Positions 25,277 through 33,328 of a stretch of DNA of 34,662 nucleotides are shown in pieces. The stretch covers positions 1 to 34,662 of the forward strand of contig NZ_JAGQBJ010000019.1 in NCBI RefSeq assembly GCF_024345575.1, given 5' to 3'. Each line of letters opens with the position of its first letter. Position 1 is the first letter of the stretch. The position numbers and the translations under genes were made by a program. The notes beneath the pieces were generated by a model, which was given only the letters and a program-made list of their open reading frames with translations, made no database searches and had not been told where the DNA came from. The stretch is from Cyanobium sp. Morenito 9A2 (GTDB taxonomy: Bacteria; Cyanobacteriota; Cyanobacteriia; PCC-6307; Cyanobiaceae).

Positions 25277-26578
25277 GTGGGGGCCTCCCAGGAACCCAGC
25301 CCCGATCTGGCCCTGGGCATCGACCTGGGCAGTAGCGGGCTACGGCTGGCCCTGATCGATGCCCAGGGCACCCTGCTGAGCGAGCGCAGCGGCAGCTATC
25401 CCCTGCCCTTCGAGCAACCCGAAGGCTGGCGCCGAGGGTTGGTGGAGCTGATCGGAACCCTCGAGGAGCCCCTGCGGGCCCGGGTGGGTGCCATCGCCCT
25501 CGACGGCACCTCCGGAACCCTGCTGCTCTGCGGCCCTGATGGCAGCACCCGTGGGCCGGCTCTCCCCTACCACCGGGCCTGCCCTGAGCAGGCCGGAGCC
25601 CTGGCGTCGCTGGTGCCCGCCGGCAGCGCCGCCGCCAGCGCCAGTGGCAGCCTGGCGCGCGCCTTGAACCTGCTCAGCCGGGAAGGGGCCCTCGATGACT
25701 CCCACCATCTGTTGCTGCGCCATCAGGCCGACTGGCTGATGGGCTGGCTGCTGGGCCACTGGCGTTGGGGCGAAGAAGGCAACAACCTCCGCCTCGGCTG
25801 GGATCTGCAGCGCGAGTCCTGGGCGGGCCGAATCGAGCAGCAACCCTGGAGCAGCGCCCTGCCCGAGGTCGTGCCCAGTGGCGCCGCCTTGGGGCCCCTG
25901 GGCCCACAGGCATCCGAGCAGCTGGGGCTGCCGGCCAGCTGCCAGGTGGTGAGCGGCACGACCGATGCCAATGCGGCCGTGCTGGCCGCGGGCCCAGGCC
26001 CCGGTGATGGGGTGAGCGTCCTTGGCACCACCTTGGTGCTCAAGCGCTTCGTGGACGCCCCCCTGGAAGGCCCCGGGCTCACCAACCACCGCGTGGGCGG
26101 CCGCTGGCTGGTGGGTGGGGCCTCCAATGCCGGCGCCGGCATCCTGCGTCGGTTCTTCACACCTGCGCAGATCGAACAGCTCAGCCGCCAGATCGATCCC
26201 CGCCGCCCCTCGGGCCTGCGGCTAAGGCCCCTACCCGCTCCCGGCGAGCGCTTCCCCGTGGACGCCCCCCAGCTGGAGCCCGTGCTGGAGCCCAGGCCGA
26301 TCAGCGATGCCCTCTATCTCCAGGCCCTGCTGGAGGGACTGACCGCGATCGAGGACCAGGGCTGGCAGCGGCTGGCGGAGCTGGGGGCCCCGCCGCTGGA
26401 GCGGGTGATCAGCCTGGGGGGCGGCGCCCGCAACCCCCAATGGCGCCTGCTGCGTCAACGGGCCCTGGGGATCCCTGTGCTCAACCGCCCCGGGCTGGCC
26501 CCCGCCCTCGGCACAGCCCGCCTGGCCCTGGGAGGGTGGAGGATGGGCCCTTCCTTATTGCCGCAACGAAGACCATGA
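25277..26578 (+). CDS. FGGY-family carbohydrate kinase (D-ribulose kinase candidate)
   Basis: A 433-residue sugar kinase of the FGGY/xylulokinase superfamily. Phosphate-1 motif LALGIDLGSSGLRLALIDAQ is at residues about 11-30. Phosphate-2 and sugar-site signatures are VVSGTTDANAAVLAAGPG and VLGTTLVLKRFV, and the adenosine motif VISLGGGARNPQWRLLRQRA is near residues 376-395. The cyanobacterial/plant XK-1 clade, reported to be D-ribulose kinases, is the closest match I recall; xylulokinase is less likely. It starts at GTG 25277, 14 bp after metK, and its stop overlaps the next start (ATGA). Confidence 0.85.
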   Translation: MGASQEPSPDLALGIDLGSSGLRLALIDAQGTLLSERSGSYPLPFEQPEGWRRGLVELIGTLEEPLRARVGAIALDGTSGTLLLCGPDGSTRGPALPYHRACPEQAGALASLVPAGSAAASASGSLARALNLLSREGALDDSHHLLLRHQADWLMGWLLGHWRWGEEGNNLRLGWDLQRESWAGRIEQQPWSSALPEVVPSGAALGPLGPQASEQLGLPASCQVVSGTTDANAAVLAAGPGPGDGVSVLGTTLVLKRFVDAPLEGPGLTNHRVGGRWLVGGASNAGAGILRRFFTPAQIEQLSRQIDPRRPSGLRLRPLPAPGERFPVDAPQLEPVLEPRPISDALYLQALLEGLTAIEDQGWQRLAELGAPPLERVISLGGGARNPQWRLLRQRALGIPVLNRPGLAPALGTARLALGGWRMGPSLLPQRRP

Positions 26579-26694
26579 ACGAACGGTTGCGCACGGTTCT
26601 GTCCATGGGTCTGTTCCTGGTGCTGGCCGGCTATGTCGGTTTCAGCGCCCTGCGGCTGGGCCTGCTGCTCTGGCAGCGTTTCGGCGCCGGCTGA
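26575..26694 (+). CDS. Micro-membrane protein coupled to the sugar kinase
   Basis: A 39-residue peptide from the ATG at 26575: a charged start (MNERLRTVL), one hydrophobic segment (GLFLVLAGYVGFSALRLGLL, residues 12-31) and a short tail. The ATG overlaps the kinase TGA, the arrangement of translational coupling, which supports that it is real. Family and function are unknown; a single-pass membrane peptide is inferred. Confidence 0.65.
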   Translation: MNERLRTVLSMGLFLVLAGYVGFSALRLGLLLWQRFGAG

Positions 26695-26735
26695 ACACCA
26701 CGCCTCAGAATCGTCATCAGCCCCCACCCCTCCCC

Positions 26736-27017
26736 ATGGCCGCCGATCCCCTCACCGCCAGCGTCAGCGACCGCATCTGCCGTCACATGAATGCCGACCA
26801 CGCCGAGGCGGTGGCGGACTTCGCCCGGCACTACGGCGGCGTCGAAGCCACCGATGGGGCCGTGATGACGCAGGTGACACCGGAGGGGATGGTGCTGGAG
26901 GTGGCGGGATCGCTCGTGTCAGTGCCGTTCGATCACACCCTCAGCGACAGCGAGGACGCCCACCGCACCCTGGTGGCGATGCTGCGGGCCCTGCCCGCCA
27001 AGGGCGGGGAATCCTGA
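26736..27017 (+). CDS. DUF2470 domain protein
   Basis: A 93-residue protein consisting of one DUF2470 domain: RICRHMNADHAEAVADFARH (residues about 13-32) is its signature, and FDHTLSDSEDAHRTLVAML is the C-terminal helix. The same domain forms the C-terminal part of HugZ-like heme-handling proteins and plant heme-related proteins, so a tetrapyrrole or heme role is possible. The upstream gap is 41 bp from the micro-membrane gene; comF follows 34 bp later. Confidence 0.8.
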   Translation: MAADPLTASVSDRICRHMNADHAEAVADFARHYGGVEATDGAVMTQVTPEGMVLEVAGSLVSVPFDHTLSDSEDAHRTLVAMLRALPAKGGES

Positions 27018-27051
27018 GCGGGTCCCACCCACGCCTTCGGGCGATGCTGCC

Positions 27052-27723
27052 GTGCTGGCTCAGCTGCTTCAGGGTTGCCTGGATCTGATCGCCACCCCCT
27101 GCTGCCCCCTCTGTCAGAACCCCCTTGAGCCAGGTGCCCCCGGCCCAGGCCCCTGTGGATCCTGCCTTCACCGGCTCGACCTTCCTCCCCTGGGGATTCA
27201 CGGGGATCAGCCGCTTCCCTGGTGGAGCCTCGGCTTGTATGAAGGCCAACTGCGGCGGTTGCTGTTGCACCAGCGGCAGAACCCCTCCCCCGTGGTGATC
27301 GCCAGCTTGGGCGAGCGCCTGGCCGAGCCCTGGGCGGCAAGCCCGCTCCGCCCCCTGGTGGTCGCCATCCCGAGTTGGAAACGCCAGGGCAACCCCTTGC
27401 CCGACTTGATCAGCCGCAGCCTCGGGTTCGAGCAGGTCACACCACTGGAGCGAACCCGTCCAACCCTGGGGCAACACCACCTGGGCAAGGGACTGCGAGC
27501 CCTCAACCAGGAGGGAGCCTTCCGCTGCCGGCCCGGCGCCGCGAGGCCGGGTCCACTGCTACGGCGACGTCCGCTGCTGATCGTCGACGACATCCTCACC
27601 ACGGGCGCCACCGCCTGCGCCGCCGCCACGGCCCTGGGCGCGGCCGGCTACCGCGTGGAGGGCCTGCTGTGCCTGGCTCGGACCCCAGCGAAGGGCCGTG
27701 ATCTAAGATCTGCCCGTCGCTGA
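27052..27723 (+). CDS. comF: ComF-type phosphoribosyltransferase
   Basis: A 223-residue ComF family protein. An N-terminal zinc-finger-like set (CCPLCQNPLEP, then CGSCLHRL) precedes the PRTase core (from about residue 60), with the PRPP loop LLIVDDILTTGATACAAATA (about residues 176-195). ComF is needed for DNA uptake in transformable bacteria, though its chemistry is not settled. GTG start at 27052. With dprA in the same window this supports a transformation capacity in the lineage. The gene ends 8 bp before tRNA-Phe, whose promoter may lie inside it. Confidence 0.88.
   Translation: MLAQLLQGCLDLIATPCCPLCQNPLEPGAPGPGPCGSCLHRLDLPPLGIHGDQPLPWWSLGLYEGQLRRLLLHQRQNPSPVVIASLGERLAEPWAASPLRPLVVAIPSWKRQGNPLPDLISRSLGFEQVTPLERTRPTLGQHHLGKGLRALNQEGAFRCRPGAARPGPLLRRRPLLIVDDILTTGATACAAATALGAAGYRVEGLLCLARTPAKGRDLRSARR
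27704..27709 (+). promoter_or_regulatory. Possible -10 box of tRNA-Phe
   Basis: TAAGAT lies within the end of comF, 22 bases before the mature tRNA start. No convincing -35 was identified, so this is tentative. Confidence 0.25.
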
Positions 27724-27731
27724 TGCGACAG

Positions 27732-27804
27732 GCCGGGATAGCTCAGTTGGTAGAGCAGGCGATTGAAAATCGCCGTGTCCCCAGTTCAAATCTGGGTCCT
27801 GGCA
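27732..27804 (+). tRNA. tRNA-Phe(GAA)
   Basis: A 73-nt cloverleaf: acceptor GCCGGGA/TCCTGGC (one G-U pair), D-arm GCTCAGTTGGTAGAGC, anticodon stem GGCGA/TCGCC with loop TTGAAAA (anticodon GAA), and T-arm CCAGTTCAAATCTGG. CCA is not encoded. Confidence 0.97.
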
Positions 27805-27826
27805 TCACCGTCTCGAGCACCGTTCG

Positions 27827-28081
27827 ATGGGAACACCGCCCGAGCCCAACCCCTCCCAGCTGTTCAACAACGCCGACAGCTTCGCAATGGTCTTTGATGA
27901 GGCCTGGAAGCGCCACACCTTCCTGCAGCCCAAGCACGGATTGAGCACAGAAGCCAAGCTCGACTTGATCCTCGATGAGGTGGGGGAGCACCCTTTCGCC
28001 CTGAGCTCCCCGCAGGTCGCTCGGCAGGTGGCCCAATTCCGCACCCGCCTGCTAGGCCTCGGAAAAACCAATGCCGTCTGA
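27827..28081 (+). CDS. Small unknown protein next to phycobilisome genes
   Basis: An 84-residue soluble, mostly helical product (residues about 12-80), with FNNADSFAMVFDEAWKRHTF and LDLILDEVGEHPFALSSPQV. I do not recognise the family; no signal peptide or membrane segment is seen. It lies 22 bp after tRNA-Phe and 183 bp before the CpcT/CpeT lyase gene, so a link to phycobilisomes is only positional. Confidence 0.6.
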   Translation: MGTPPEPNPSQLFNNADSFAMVFDEAWKRHTFLQPKHGLSTEAKLDLILDEVGEHPFALSSPQVARQVAQFRTRLLGLGKTNAV

Positions 28082-28264
28082 GCCTTCCCCGAAGCTCGTC
28101 CATGGCCACCGTCACCTCTAGCCCGGGCGCCCCCCCATCAGGATGGACCGCAACGTCTCTAGCAGGGGACCGGACCAACCCAACAGCGACCCCAGCACCG
28201 ACCCGCTGCCCCCCCAAGGCCAATCCGTTGGCAGCGAAAATCGGCTTCCATAGGATCCCCGGCC

Positions 28265-28858
28265 ATGAGTACTCCCCTCCCACGCCTGCTCCGCCAGTTG
28301 AGCGCTGGGTTCAGCAACCAGCGACAGGCCTTCGACAACCCGGCGATCTTTGCCCACATCCTGGTGAAGTTCCGGCCCCTGCCGCAGCTGGAGCCAGGCT
28401 CGCTGCTCGTGGAGCAGTCCTATGCCTTTGATCCCGGCCGCCCTTACCGCATCCGGGTGTTGCGGGCAGAGCAGCGGCCCGAGGGGCTGATCATCCAGAA
28501 CAAGGCCCTGCACGACGACCAGCGGTTCTGGGGCGGCGTGGATGATGCCGAACGCCGGGCCGCCATCGCTGAATCCGACCTGAAGGTGCTGGAAGGTTGC
28601 AACTACGTCGTACGAGAAACCCCCGAGGGGTTCACAGGTGAGGTGGAACCTGGCTGCCGCTGCCTGGTGAAGCGCAAGGGCGCCGTGGCCTACCTGGTCA
28701 GCAGCTTTGAACTCGACCCTGGCGGCATGCGCACGATCGATCGCGGCCATGATCCCCAGACCCATGAGCAGCTCTGGGGAGCCCTGGCCGGGCCCTTCCA
28801 GTTCGAACGCACGGACGACTACAGCGAAGAGATCCCGGACCACTGGCTCAGCGCCTGA
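28265..28858 (+). CDS. cpcT: CpcT/CpeT-family phycobiliprotein lyase
   Basis: A 197-residue protein of the CpcT/CpeT family, whose members attach a bilin to the second cysteine of the beta subunit (Cys153 of phycocyanin for CpcT). Family signatures: NPAIFAHILVKFRPL, LLVEQSYAFDPGRPYRIRVL, DDQRFWGGVDDAERRAAIAE, GCNYVVRETPEGFTGEVEPG and CRCLVKRKGAVAYLVSSFEL. I call CpcT because the neighbouring phycocyanin beta gene carries that acceptor cysteine and no phycoerythrin gene is in view; CpeT remains possible. It precedes the CpcG-family linker. Confidence 0.82.
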   Translation: MSTPLPRLLRQLSAGFSNQRQAFDNPAIFAHILVKFRPLPQLEPGSLLVEQSYAFDPGRPYRIRVLRAEQRPEGLIIQNKALHDDQRFWGGVDDAERRAAIAESDLKVLEGCNYVVRETPEGFTGEVEPGCRCLVKRKGAVAYLVSSFELDPGGMRTIDRGHDPQTHEQLWGALAGPFQFERTDDYSEEIPDHWLSA

Positions 28859-28970
28859 GGCCAGAAACTTCATGAAGGTCTGCGTTGTGAAGCTCTGTGA
28901 GCGATGTTGGCAATAAGCGAATGTGCTCAATGGCGTCCCCTAGGTTGCCGTGCGATTCGATCCCCATGCC

Positions 28971-29711
28971 ATGGCTCTGCCCCTGCTTGAAACCCGCCCC
29001 GTCACCCAGAACGCAAGGGTCGAAAGCTTTTTGATCGGCAACGACGAATCACCACGCCGCCTCCCCGACGGTGGGCGCCCCAACCCCGAGGCGTTCGATG
29101 AACTCATCGAACGGTCCTACCGCCAGATCTTCTTCCACGCCTTCAAAGTCGATCGGGAACCAGTGCTGGAATCCCAGCTGCGCAGCGGCTCGATCAACAC
29201 CCGCGATTTCGTGCGTGGCCTGCTGTTGTCCAGGAGATTCCGTGAAGGCTTCTATCGCGTCAATAGCAACTACAGGCTCGTGGAGCAACTGATTGGCCGG
29301 GTTCTCGGCCGCGATGTGCATGGTGATCAAGAAAGGATCGCCTGGTCGATCGTGATCGCCGAACAGGGACTACAAGCCTTCGTTGATGCCCTGCTTGAAT
29401 CGGATGAATACCTCGAGAACTTCGGCTACGACGAGGTGCCCCATCAGCGCTCCCGGGTACTCCCTGGACACGCCAAAGGCAACCTGCCATTCAACCAAAA
29501 AGCCCCGCGCTACGACGCCTACTGGCGCGACATCACAGCTCGCAGGGCGCCTGCTGATCCCTTCGGCGACGGTTCCATGTCCCCCGCCTGGGTCGGAGGT
29601 GAGCCCCCCGCCATCGCAAAGAAGATCTGGCTCGCCTTCCTGGCGATCGGCGCCCTGGAGGTGGGCCGTGTGCTGCTGACCACCGCCGCCGCGATCTTGA
29701 GCACTGGTTGA
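28971..29711 (+). CDS. CpcG-family rod linker with hydrophobic C-terminus (CpcL-like)
   Basis: A 246-residue linker with one PBS-linker domain (residues about 20-165; [77 protein letters not shown]). The C-terminal part is not like the core-binding tail of ordinary CpcG1: after a polar stretch it is a hydrophobic segment, [20 protein letters not shown] then TTAAAIL (about residues 215-240). In Synechocystis and Anabaena, linkers of this type (CpcL/CpcG2) anchor rods to the thylakoid without an allophycocyanin core. I chose the ATG at 28971 ([10 protein letters not shown]); an in-frame start at 28950 adds seven residues. Whether another, core-type CpcG exists elsewhere is not visible. Confidence 0.85.
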   Translation: MALPLLETRPVTQNARVESFLIGNDESPRRLPDGGRPNPEAFDELIERSYRQIFFHAFKVDREPVLESQLRSGSINTRDFVRGLLLSRRFREGFYRVNSNYRLVEQLIGRVLGRDVHGDQERIAWSIVIAEQGLQAFVDALLESDEYLENFGYDEVPHQRSRVLPGHAKGNLPFNQKAPRYDAYWRDITARRAPADPFGDGSMSPAWVGGEPPAIAKKIWLAFLAIGALEVGRVLLTTAAAILSTG

Positions 29712-29793
29712 GCGGATCGATCGGCGTTGCGTTGGCCACGGTGGAGGTCGAGGGCAGCGGCCATCAGAACCCTCGGCCACCACGTGGTTCTGC

Positions 29794-30198
29794 TCAGGCA
29801 CTCAGTTCGTCCATGAACCTCTGCTCTGCCTCATCGGGGAAGGGATCAACGCCGAAATCGCCTTGATGGATGGCGTTGTCCGCCTCTCCCGCCACGCTTC
29901 TGGGGAAGGGGAGCACCGAGGGAGCCGAGCGGGCACGGGCCCCTTGATGATCCTGAAGCCAGTCCTCCAGCCGCGCGAGACGCGCTTCCGTCTGGGCCAA
30001 GATCTGGCCTGTGGAACCTGGGAGTTCTGAATCGCCCTGAGCCTCGCGTCCAACCTGCTCCAAGTGATGCTCGGCCCGCTGCAACCGCTCCTCCAACTCC
30101 AGCAACCGGATCGTGAGGGTTTCACTCACTTCGCTCAGAGCCCGGAGTTGCTCGCTCAGCCGCTGCTGCAAGGGTGGCGGGAGAGGGGAATGGGCCAT
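29794..30198 (-). CDS. Unknown coiled-coil protein
   Basis: A 134-residue soluble product. Residues about 7-50 form a likely coiled coil (LQQRLSEQLRALSEVSETLT, then IRLLELEERLQRAEHHLEQV), and a second helix spans TEARLARLEDWLQDHQGA. The C-terminus is acidic, ending DPFPDEAEQRFMDELSA. No family recognised. It lies on the minus strand between the CpcL-like linker and cpcC1, convergent with the former and divergent from the latter. Confidence 0.6.
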   Translation of the reverse strand: MAHSPLPPPLQQRLSEQLRALSEVSETLTIRLLELEERLQRAEHHLEQVGREAQGDSELPGSTGQILAQTEARLARLEDWLQDHQGARARSAPSVLPFPRSVAGEADNAIHQGDFGVDPFPDEAEQRFMDELSA

Positions 30199-30474
30199 GG
30201 CCCCCTGGGAACGGAATCTGGCCGGATGGTATCGGCCCCTCGCCGGGCCGCCAGTCCCTGAATTTGTAACGATTCTGAAAACCCCGGATGCAGCTCAAAT
30301 GTCACCCATAGGATCCTTCTGCAGCCTCAGAGTCGGTGTGACCTGGCCCATCTCAGCCAGGCGCATCTGATCCGGCTTCCGCACGGGTAGCGCCACGCCC
30401 TCCAGCGCAAGCATTAGCTGCCGCAGGCTGCTCTCCCCGCTGCTCCGTCCTTCTCCTCCTCGGCCCACATCCCC

Positions 30475-31320
30475 ATGACTCTCGCCAACGCTGCCTACCT
30501 GGGCATCAAGCGTTTTGTTGACGATCGCAGCAAGGAAAACTGGCCCAACGGCAACGACGATGAAAAATCCCGGCTGATCTACGCCGTCTACCAACAGGTG
30601 CTCGGCCGCCAGTACGTTCTGTCCAGTGAGCGCCTGGAGGGTCCGGAATCCCTCTTCCGCCGCGGTTACCTCAGCGTGCGCGAGTTCGTTCGTCAGGTGG
30701 CCAAGAGCGGTGAGTACCGCCGCCGCTTCTTCGACGACACAAATGCCTACAAGTTCATTGAACTGAACTTCAAGCATCTCCTTGGCCGCGCCCCCCAAAA
30801 CAAGGCAGAGGCGCTGCACCACTTCACGATCCTTCAAGAGAAGGGCTTCGAAGCTGAAATCGACTCCTACCTCGACAGCACTGAGTACCAGCATCGCTTT
30901 GGAGAGGAGCAGGTTCCCTTCATCCACGGCCTGGGTTATTCGGCTGGCCAACACGGCCTGCAGTTCTCCTATCTGCTGCAACTCACCCGCGGTGTCGCCG
31001 CCTCTGTCAAAGGTGACATCGTCAAGAACCAGTCCCGACTAAACCCCGCCATTCACAAGGAAGCTCCGCTGCCCGTGATCAGCCCCAACGCCAAGGGCTC
31101 CACCTTCCGCTCAGCCCGCGCCGATGGGGTGACCCGCCAAGGCGTTGGTGCCGGCGAGGAAGGTCGCACCTTCCGCGTCGAAATCAGCGGCTTCAATAAT
31201 TACCGCCTCCACAAGCGGAGCAACCGCGTGCGCTTCATCCCCTTCAACAAACTGCTTGAGTATCAGCAGCAGATCCATCGGGAAGGCGGTCGCATCGCCA
31301 GCATCACTCCGGTGAACTGA
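30475..31320 (+). CDS. cpcC: Phycocyanin rod linker (first copy)
   Basis: A 281-residue phycobilisome rod linker. The N-terminal PBS-linker domain (residues about 20-155; IYAVYQQVLGRQYVLSSERL, ESLFRRGYLSVREFVRQVAK, KFIELNFKHLLGRAP) is followed by a C-terminal CpcD-like domain (about 225-280; FRVEISGFNNYRLHKRSNRV, RFIPFNKLLEYQQQIHREGG, RIASITPVN). It joins stacked phycocyanin hexamers. cpcD follows 36 bp later. Compared with the second copy at 33329 it is clearly similar but diverged, mostly in the middle region. Confidence 0.95.
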   Translation: MTLANAAYLGIKRFVDDRSKENWPNGNDDEKSRLIYAVYQQVLGRQYVLSSERLEGPESLFRRGYLSVREFVRQVAKSGEYRRRFFDDTNAYKFIELNFKHLLGRAPQNKAEALHHFTILQEKGFEAEIDSYLDSTEYQHRFGEEQVPFIHGLGYSAGQHGLQFSYLLQLTRGVAASVKGDIVKNQSRLNPAIHKEAPLPVISPNAKGSTFRSARADGVTRQGVGAGEEGRTFRVEISGFNNYRLHKRSNRVRFIPFNKLLEYQQQIHREGGRIASITPVN

Positions 31321-31356
31321 ACCCCGCTCATTGACGTCTTGTCTTCTTCGAACACT

Positions 31357-31632
31357 ATGAAGGTCTCCGCAGGCAACCGCAGCACCAGCTCCAGCTCCAC
31401 CCGTCAGGTCACCGTCCAGGTGACCGGGCTGGCCCGCAACGACTACGCACGCTCCTCCGATGTGGAGTTGCACATTCCCTTCACCCGCTTCAATGAAACG
31501 CTGCAGATGGTGAACCGCATGGGCGGCAAGATCACCAGTGTGAGCGTCACTGGCGAAGGCACCGCCGCCTCCGCCAAACCGGCAGCGCCCCGCAAGAGCA
31601 ACAAGAGGCCAGGGGCACCCGCCGAAGGCTGA
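31357..31632 (+). CDS. cpcD: Phycobilisome rod-capping linker CpcD
   Basis: A 91-residue small linker matching the CpcD family, which closes the distal end of the phycocyanin rod. The CpcD domain runs about residues 15-65 (RQVTVQVTGLARNDYARSSD, VELHIPFTRFNETLQMVNRM, GGKITSVSVTG), followed by a Pro/Lys-rich tail. The ATG at 31357 is preferred over a TTG at 31339 that adds six low-complexity residues. It is followed by a terminator at 31670-31691, so cpcC1-cpcD forms one unit separate from cpcB1-cpcA1. Confidence 0.93.
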   Translation: MKVSAGNRSTSSSSTRQVTVQVTGLARNDYARSSDVELHIPFTRFNETLQMVNRMGGKITSVSVTGEGTAASAKPAAPRKSNKRPGAPAEG

Positions 31633-31669
31633 GACGCTGGCCCAGGTTGGGCTTGAAGTCCTGATTTAC

Positions 31670-31691
31670 CCCCCCTCAACGGGGGGCTTTT
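31670..31691 (+). terminator. Terminator after cpcD
   Basis: CCCCCC at 31670-31675 pairs with GGGGGG at 31681-31686 around TCAAC and is followed by C and four T. It lies about 37 bp after the cpcD stop. The short T tract makes it moderate in strength. Confidence 0.75.
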
Positions 31692-31831
31692 CATGGCTGC
31701 GGCACCAAGAGGTTCAAGGAGCAACATTCGCTGTCTCCGTTGTGACATGGTCAACCCCCAGCGCCCTTAAGGCATTGGGCAAACCCCTTGCAGCGCAGTT
31801 GGTTTCCAGAGGCAGTGACCATTTGTTAAGA

Positions 31832-31856
31832 CCTGCTCATGGTGGCCATAAGCAGG
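31832..31856 (+). promoter_or_regulatory. Imperfect hairpin upstream of cpcB1
   Basis: CCTGCTCATGG at 31832-31842 pairs with CCATAAGCAGG at 31846-31856 with one mismatch, around TGG. It lies about 145 bp before cpcB1, near a weak TTGTTA (31823-31828) that could be a -35 element. It may be an operator, a leader stem or chance. Confidence 0.3.
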
Positions 31857-32000
31857 AACAACAATATGAGGGTTCAATCGACTGGCCGGGCGCTTACGCC
31901 AGCCGCCTCGAGAGACACCGTGGGGCCTCCCCCAAGAGCCCACGCCTCCCAATTCCATCCCACCTCCAACCCTCGGGTTGGATCTCCTAGCCCCTTACAC

Positions 32001-32522
32001 ATGACCTACGACGCCTTCACCAAGGTCGTTGCTCAGGCTGATGCCCGCGGCGAATTCCTCAACGGTGGCCAGATTGATGCCCTCGCGGCGATCGTCGCTG
32101 ACAGCAACAAGCGGCTGGATTCTGTGAACCGGATCACCTCCAACGCTTCCAGCATCGTCACCAACGCCGCCCGCGATCTGTTTGATCAGCAGCCTGCTCT
32201 GATCGCCCCCGGTGGCAACGCCTACACCCACCGTCGCATGGCCGCCTGCCTGCGCGACATGGACATCATCCTCCGCTACATCACCTACGCCACCTACCTC
32301 GGTGATGCGTCCGTGCTGGAAGATCGTTGCCTCAACGGCCTCCGCGAAACCTACCTGGCCCTCGGCGTCCCCGGCGCTTCCGTGGCTGAAGGCGTTCGCA
32401 AGATGAAGGACGCTGCCCTTGGTCTGGTCAACGACCGCAACGGCATCACCCCCGGTGACTGCTCCGCCCTGGTTTCCGAAATCGGCACCTACTTCGACCG
32501 CGCCGCCGCCGCTGTCGGCTGA
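32001..32522 (+). CDS. cpcB: Phycocyanin beta subunit (first copy)
   Basis: A 173-residue phycocyanin beta chain. Counting the initial Met, chromophore cysteines are Cys83 (MAACLRDMD, the Cys82 site) and Cys154 ([10 protein letters not shown], the Cys153 site). Asn73, the methylated Asn72 of the family, is present. It forms the alpha-beta monomer with CpcA. I start at MTYDAF (32001); the frame runs upstream to 31839 but homologues begin here. The first 117 bases are identical to those of the second cpcB at 34546. cpcA follows 48 bp later, and the pair ends at the terminator at 33094-33119. Confidence 0.98.
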   Translation: MTYDAFTKVVAQADARGEFLNGGQIDALAAIVADSNKRLDSVNRITSNASSIVTNAARDLFDQQPALIAPGGNAYTHRRMAACLRDMDIILRYITYATYLGDASVLEDRCLNGLRETYLALGVPGASVAEGVRKMKDAALGLVNDRNGITPGDCSALVSEIGTYFDRAAAAVG

Positions 32523-32570
32523 TCCCCTCGGTCCTTCTGGTCCAACTCTTCTTCTCCTTCTCTTCTACCC

Positions 32571-33062
32571 ATGTCGAAGACTCCCCTCACCGAGGCCGTT
32601 GCCGCAGCCGACTCACAAGGTCGGTTCCTGAGCAACACCGAGCTCAACGCTGCCTTCGGTCGTTTCGAGCGCGCCAAGAACGCCCTTGAAGCTGCCAAGG
32701 CCCTCACCGCCAAGGCTGATGAGCTCGTGAACGGCGCCGCCCAGGCCGTCTACAACAAGTACCCCTACACCACCCAGCAGCAGGGCAACAACTTCGCCTC
32801 CACCCCCCGCGGTAAGGCCAAGTGTGCCCGTGACATCGGTTACTACCTTCGTCATGTCACCTACTCCCTGGTGGCTGGTGGCACCGGCCCCCTCGATGAG
32901 TACCTGATCGCCGGTCTCGACGAGATCAACCGTGCGTTCGAGCTCTCCCCCTCCTGGTACGTCGAAGCCCTGACCTACATCAAGGCCAACCACGGCATTG
33001 CCGGCGACCCCGGTGTCATCGCCAACAACTACATCGACTACGCCATCAATGCTCTGATCTGA
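32571..33062 (+). CDS. cpcA: Phycocyanin alpha subunit
   Basis: A 163-residue phycocyanin alpha chain with one bilin cysteine, Cys85 counting Met (the Cys84 site) in [18 protein letters not shown]. The opening [20 protein letters not shown] and the C-terminus [12 protein letters not shown] are typical. No second cysteine is present, as expected for C-phycocyanin. It is cotranscribed with cpcB1 and followed by a terminator. Confidence 0.98.
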   Translation: MSKTPLTEAVAAADSQGRFLSNTELNAAFGRFERAKNALEAAKALTAKADELVNGAAQAVYNKYPYTTQQQGNNFASTPRGKAKCARDIGYYLRHVTYSLVAGGTGPLDEYLIAGLDEINRAFELSPSWYVEALTYIKANHGIAGDPGVIANNYIDYAINALI

Positions 33063-33093
33063 ATCCCCCAAGGATCCTTCAGACCTGTTGCCG

Positions 33094-33119
33094 GGGCCCT
33101 CTTTGGGGGCCCTTTTTTT
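33094..33119 (+). terminator. Terminator after cpcB1-cpcA1
   Basis: GGGCCC at 33094-33099 pairs with GGGCCC at 33107-33112 around a seven-base loop, followed by seven T, about 31 bp after the cpcA stop. The stem is short but very GC-rich. Confidence 0.85.
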
Positions 33120-33200
33120 ATGACTAAACAATCGATCTGCGCGTGGTGTTGGGTGTAACAATTCCGGCGCATACCCCCCAAAATGTCCTACCGACAGCCA

Positions 33201-33219
33201 TACAATTGGGAGCGCTCCC
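33201..33219 (+). promoter_or_regulatory. -10 box with overlapping palindrome before cpcC2
   Basis: TACAAT at 33201-33206 matches the -10 consensus at five of six positions. The perfect 12-bp palindrome GGGAGCGCTCCC at 33208-33219 lies directly downstream, where the transcription start would fall. A leader of about 115 bases before cpcC2 would result. Operator or leader-hairpin function is inferred. Confidence 0.45.
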
Positions 33220-33328
33220 GTTGGACACAGAAGGAACGCTGCGGCTGCGGCCCCTAGGCTGCGGCCGGATTTCGTCGGCGTCTCTCGCCGTTTGACTCTT
33301 TTCTCCCCACCACCCGAGTGCCTCCTCC

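Larger units (their letters stand above)
31633..32000. other. Leader region between cpcD and cpcB1
   Basis: This 368-bp stretch holds the cpcD terminator and the presumed promoter and leader of cpcB1. It also contains an imperfect hairpin (31832-31856). No ribosome-binding site is evident immediately before the ATG at 32001 (CCCCTTACAC). No other gene is supported here. Confidence 0.5.

Noticed and set aside
28102-28431. Plus-strand frame overlapping the start of the CpcT/CpeT lyase gene
   Set aside because: Low-complexity Pro/Thr/Ala sequence in another frame of a clear lyase gene.
31839-32000. In-frame N-terminal extension of cpcB1 (54 codons)
   Set aside because: Phycocyanin beta chains start at MTYDAF or similar; the extension has no homology signal and covers the leader.
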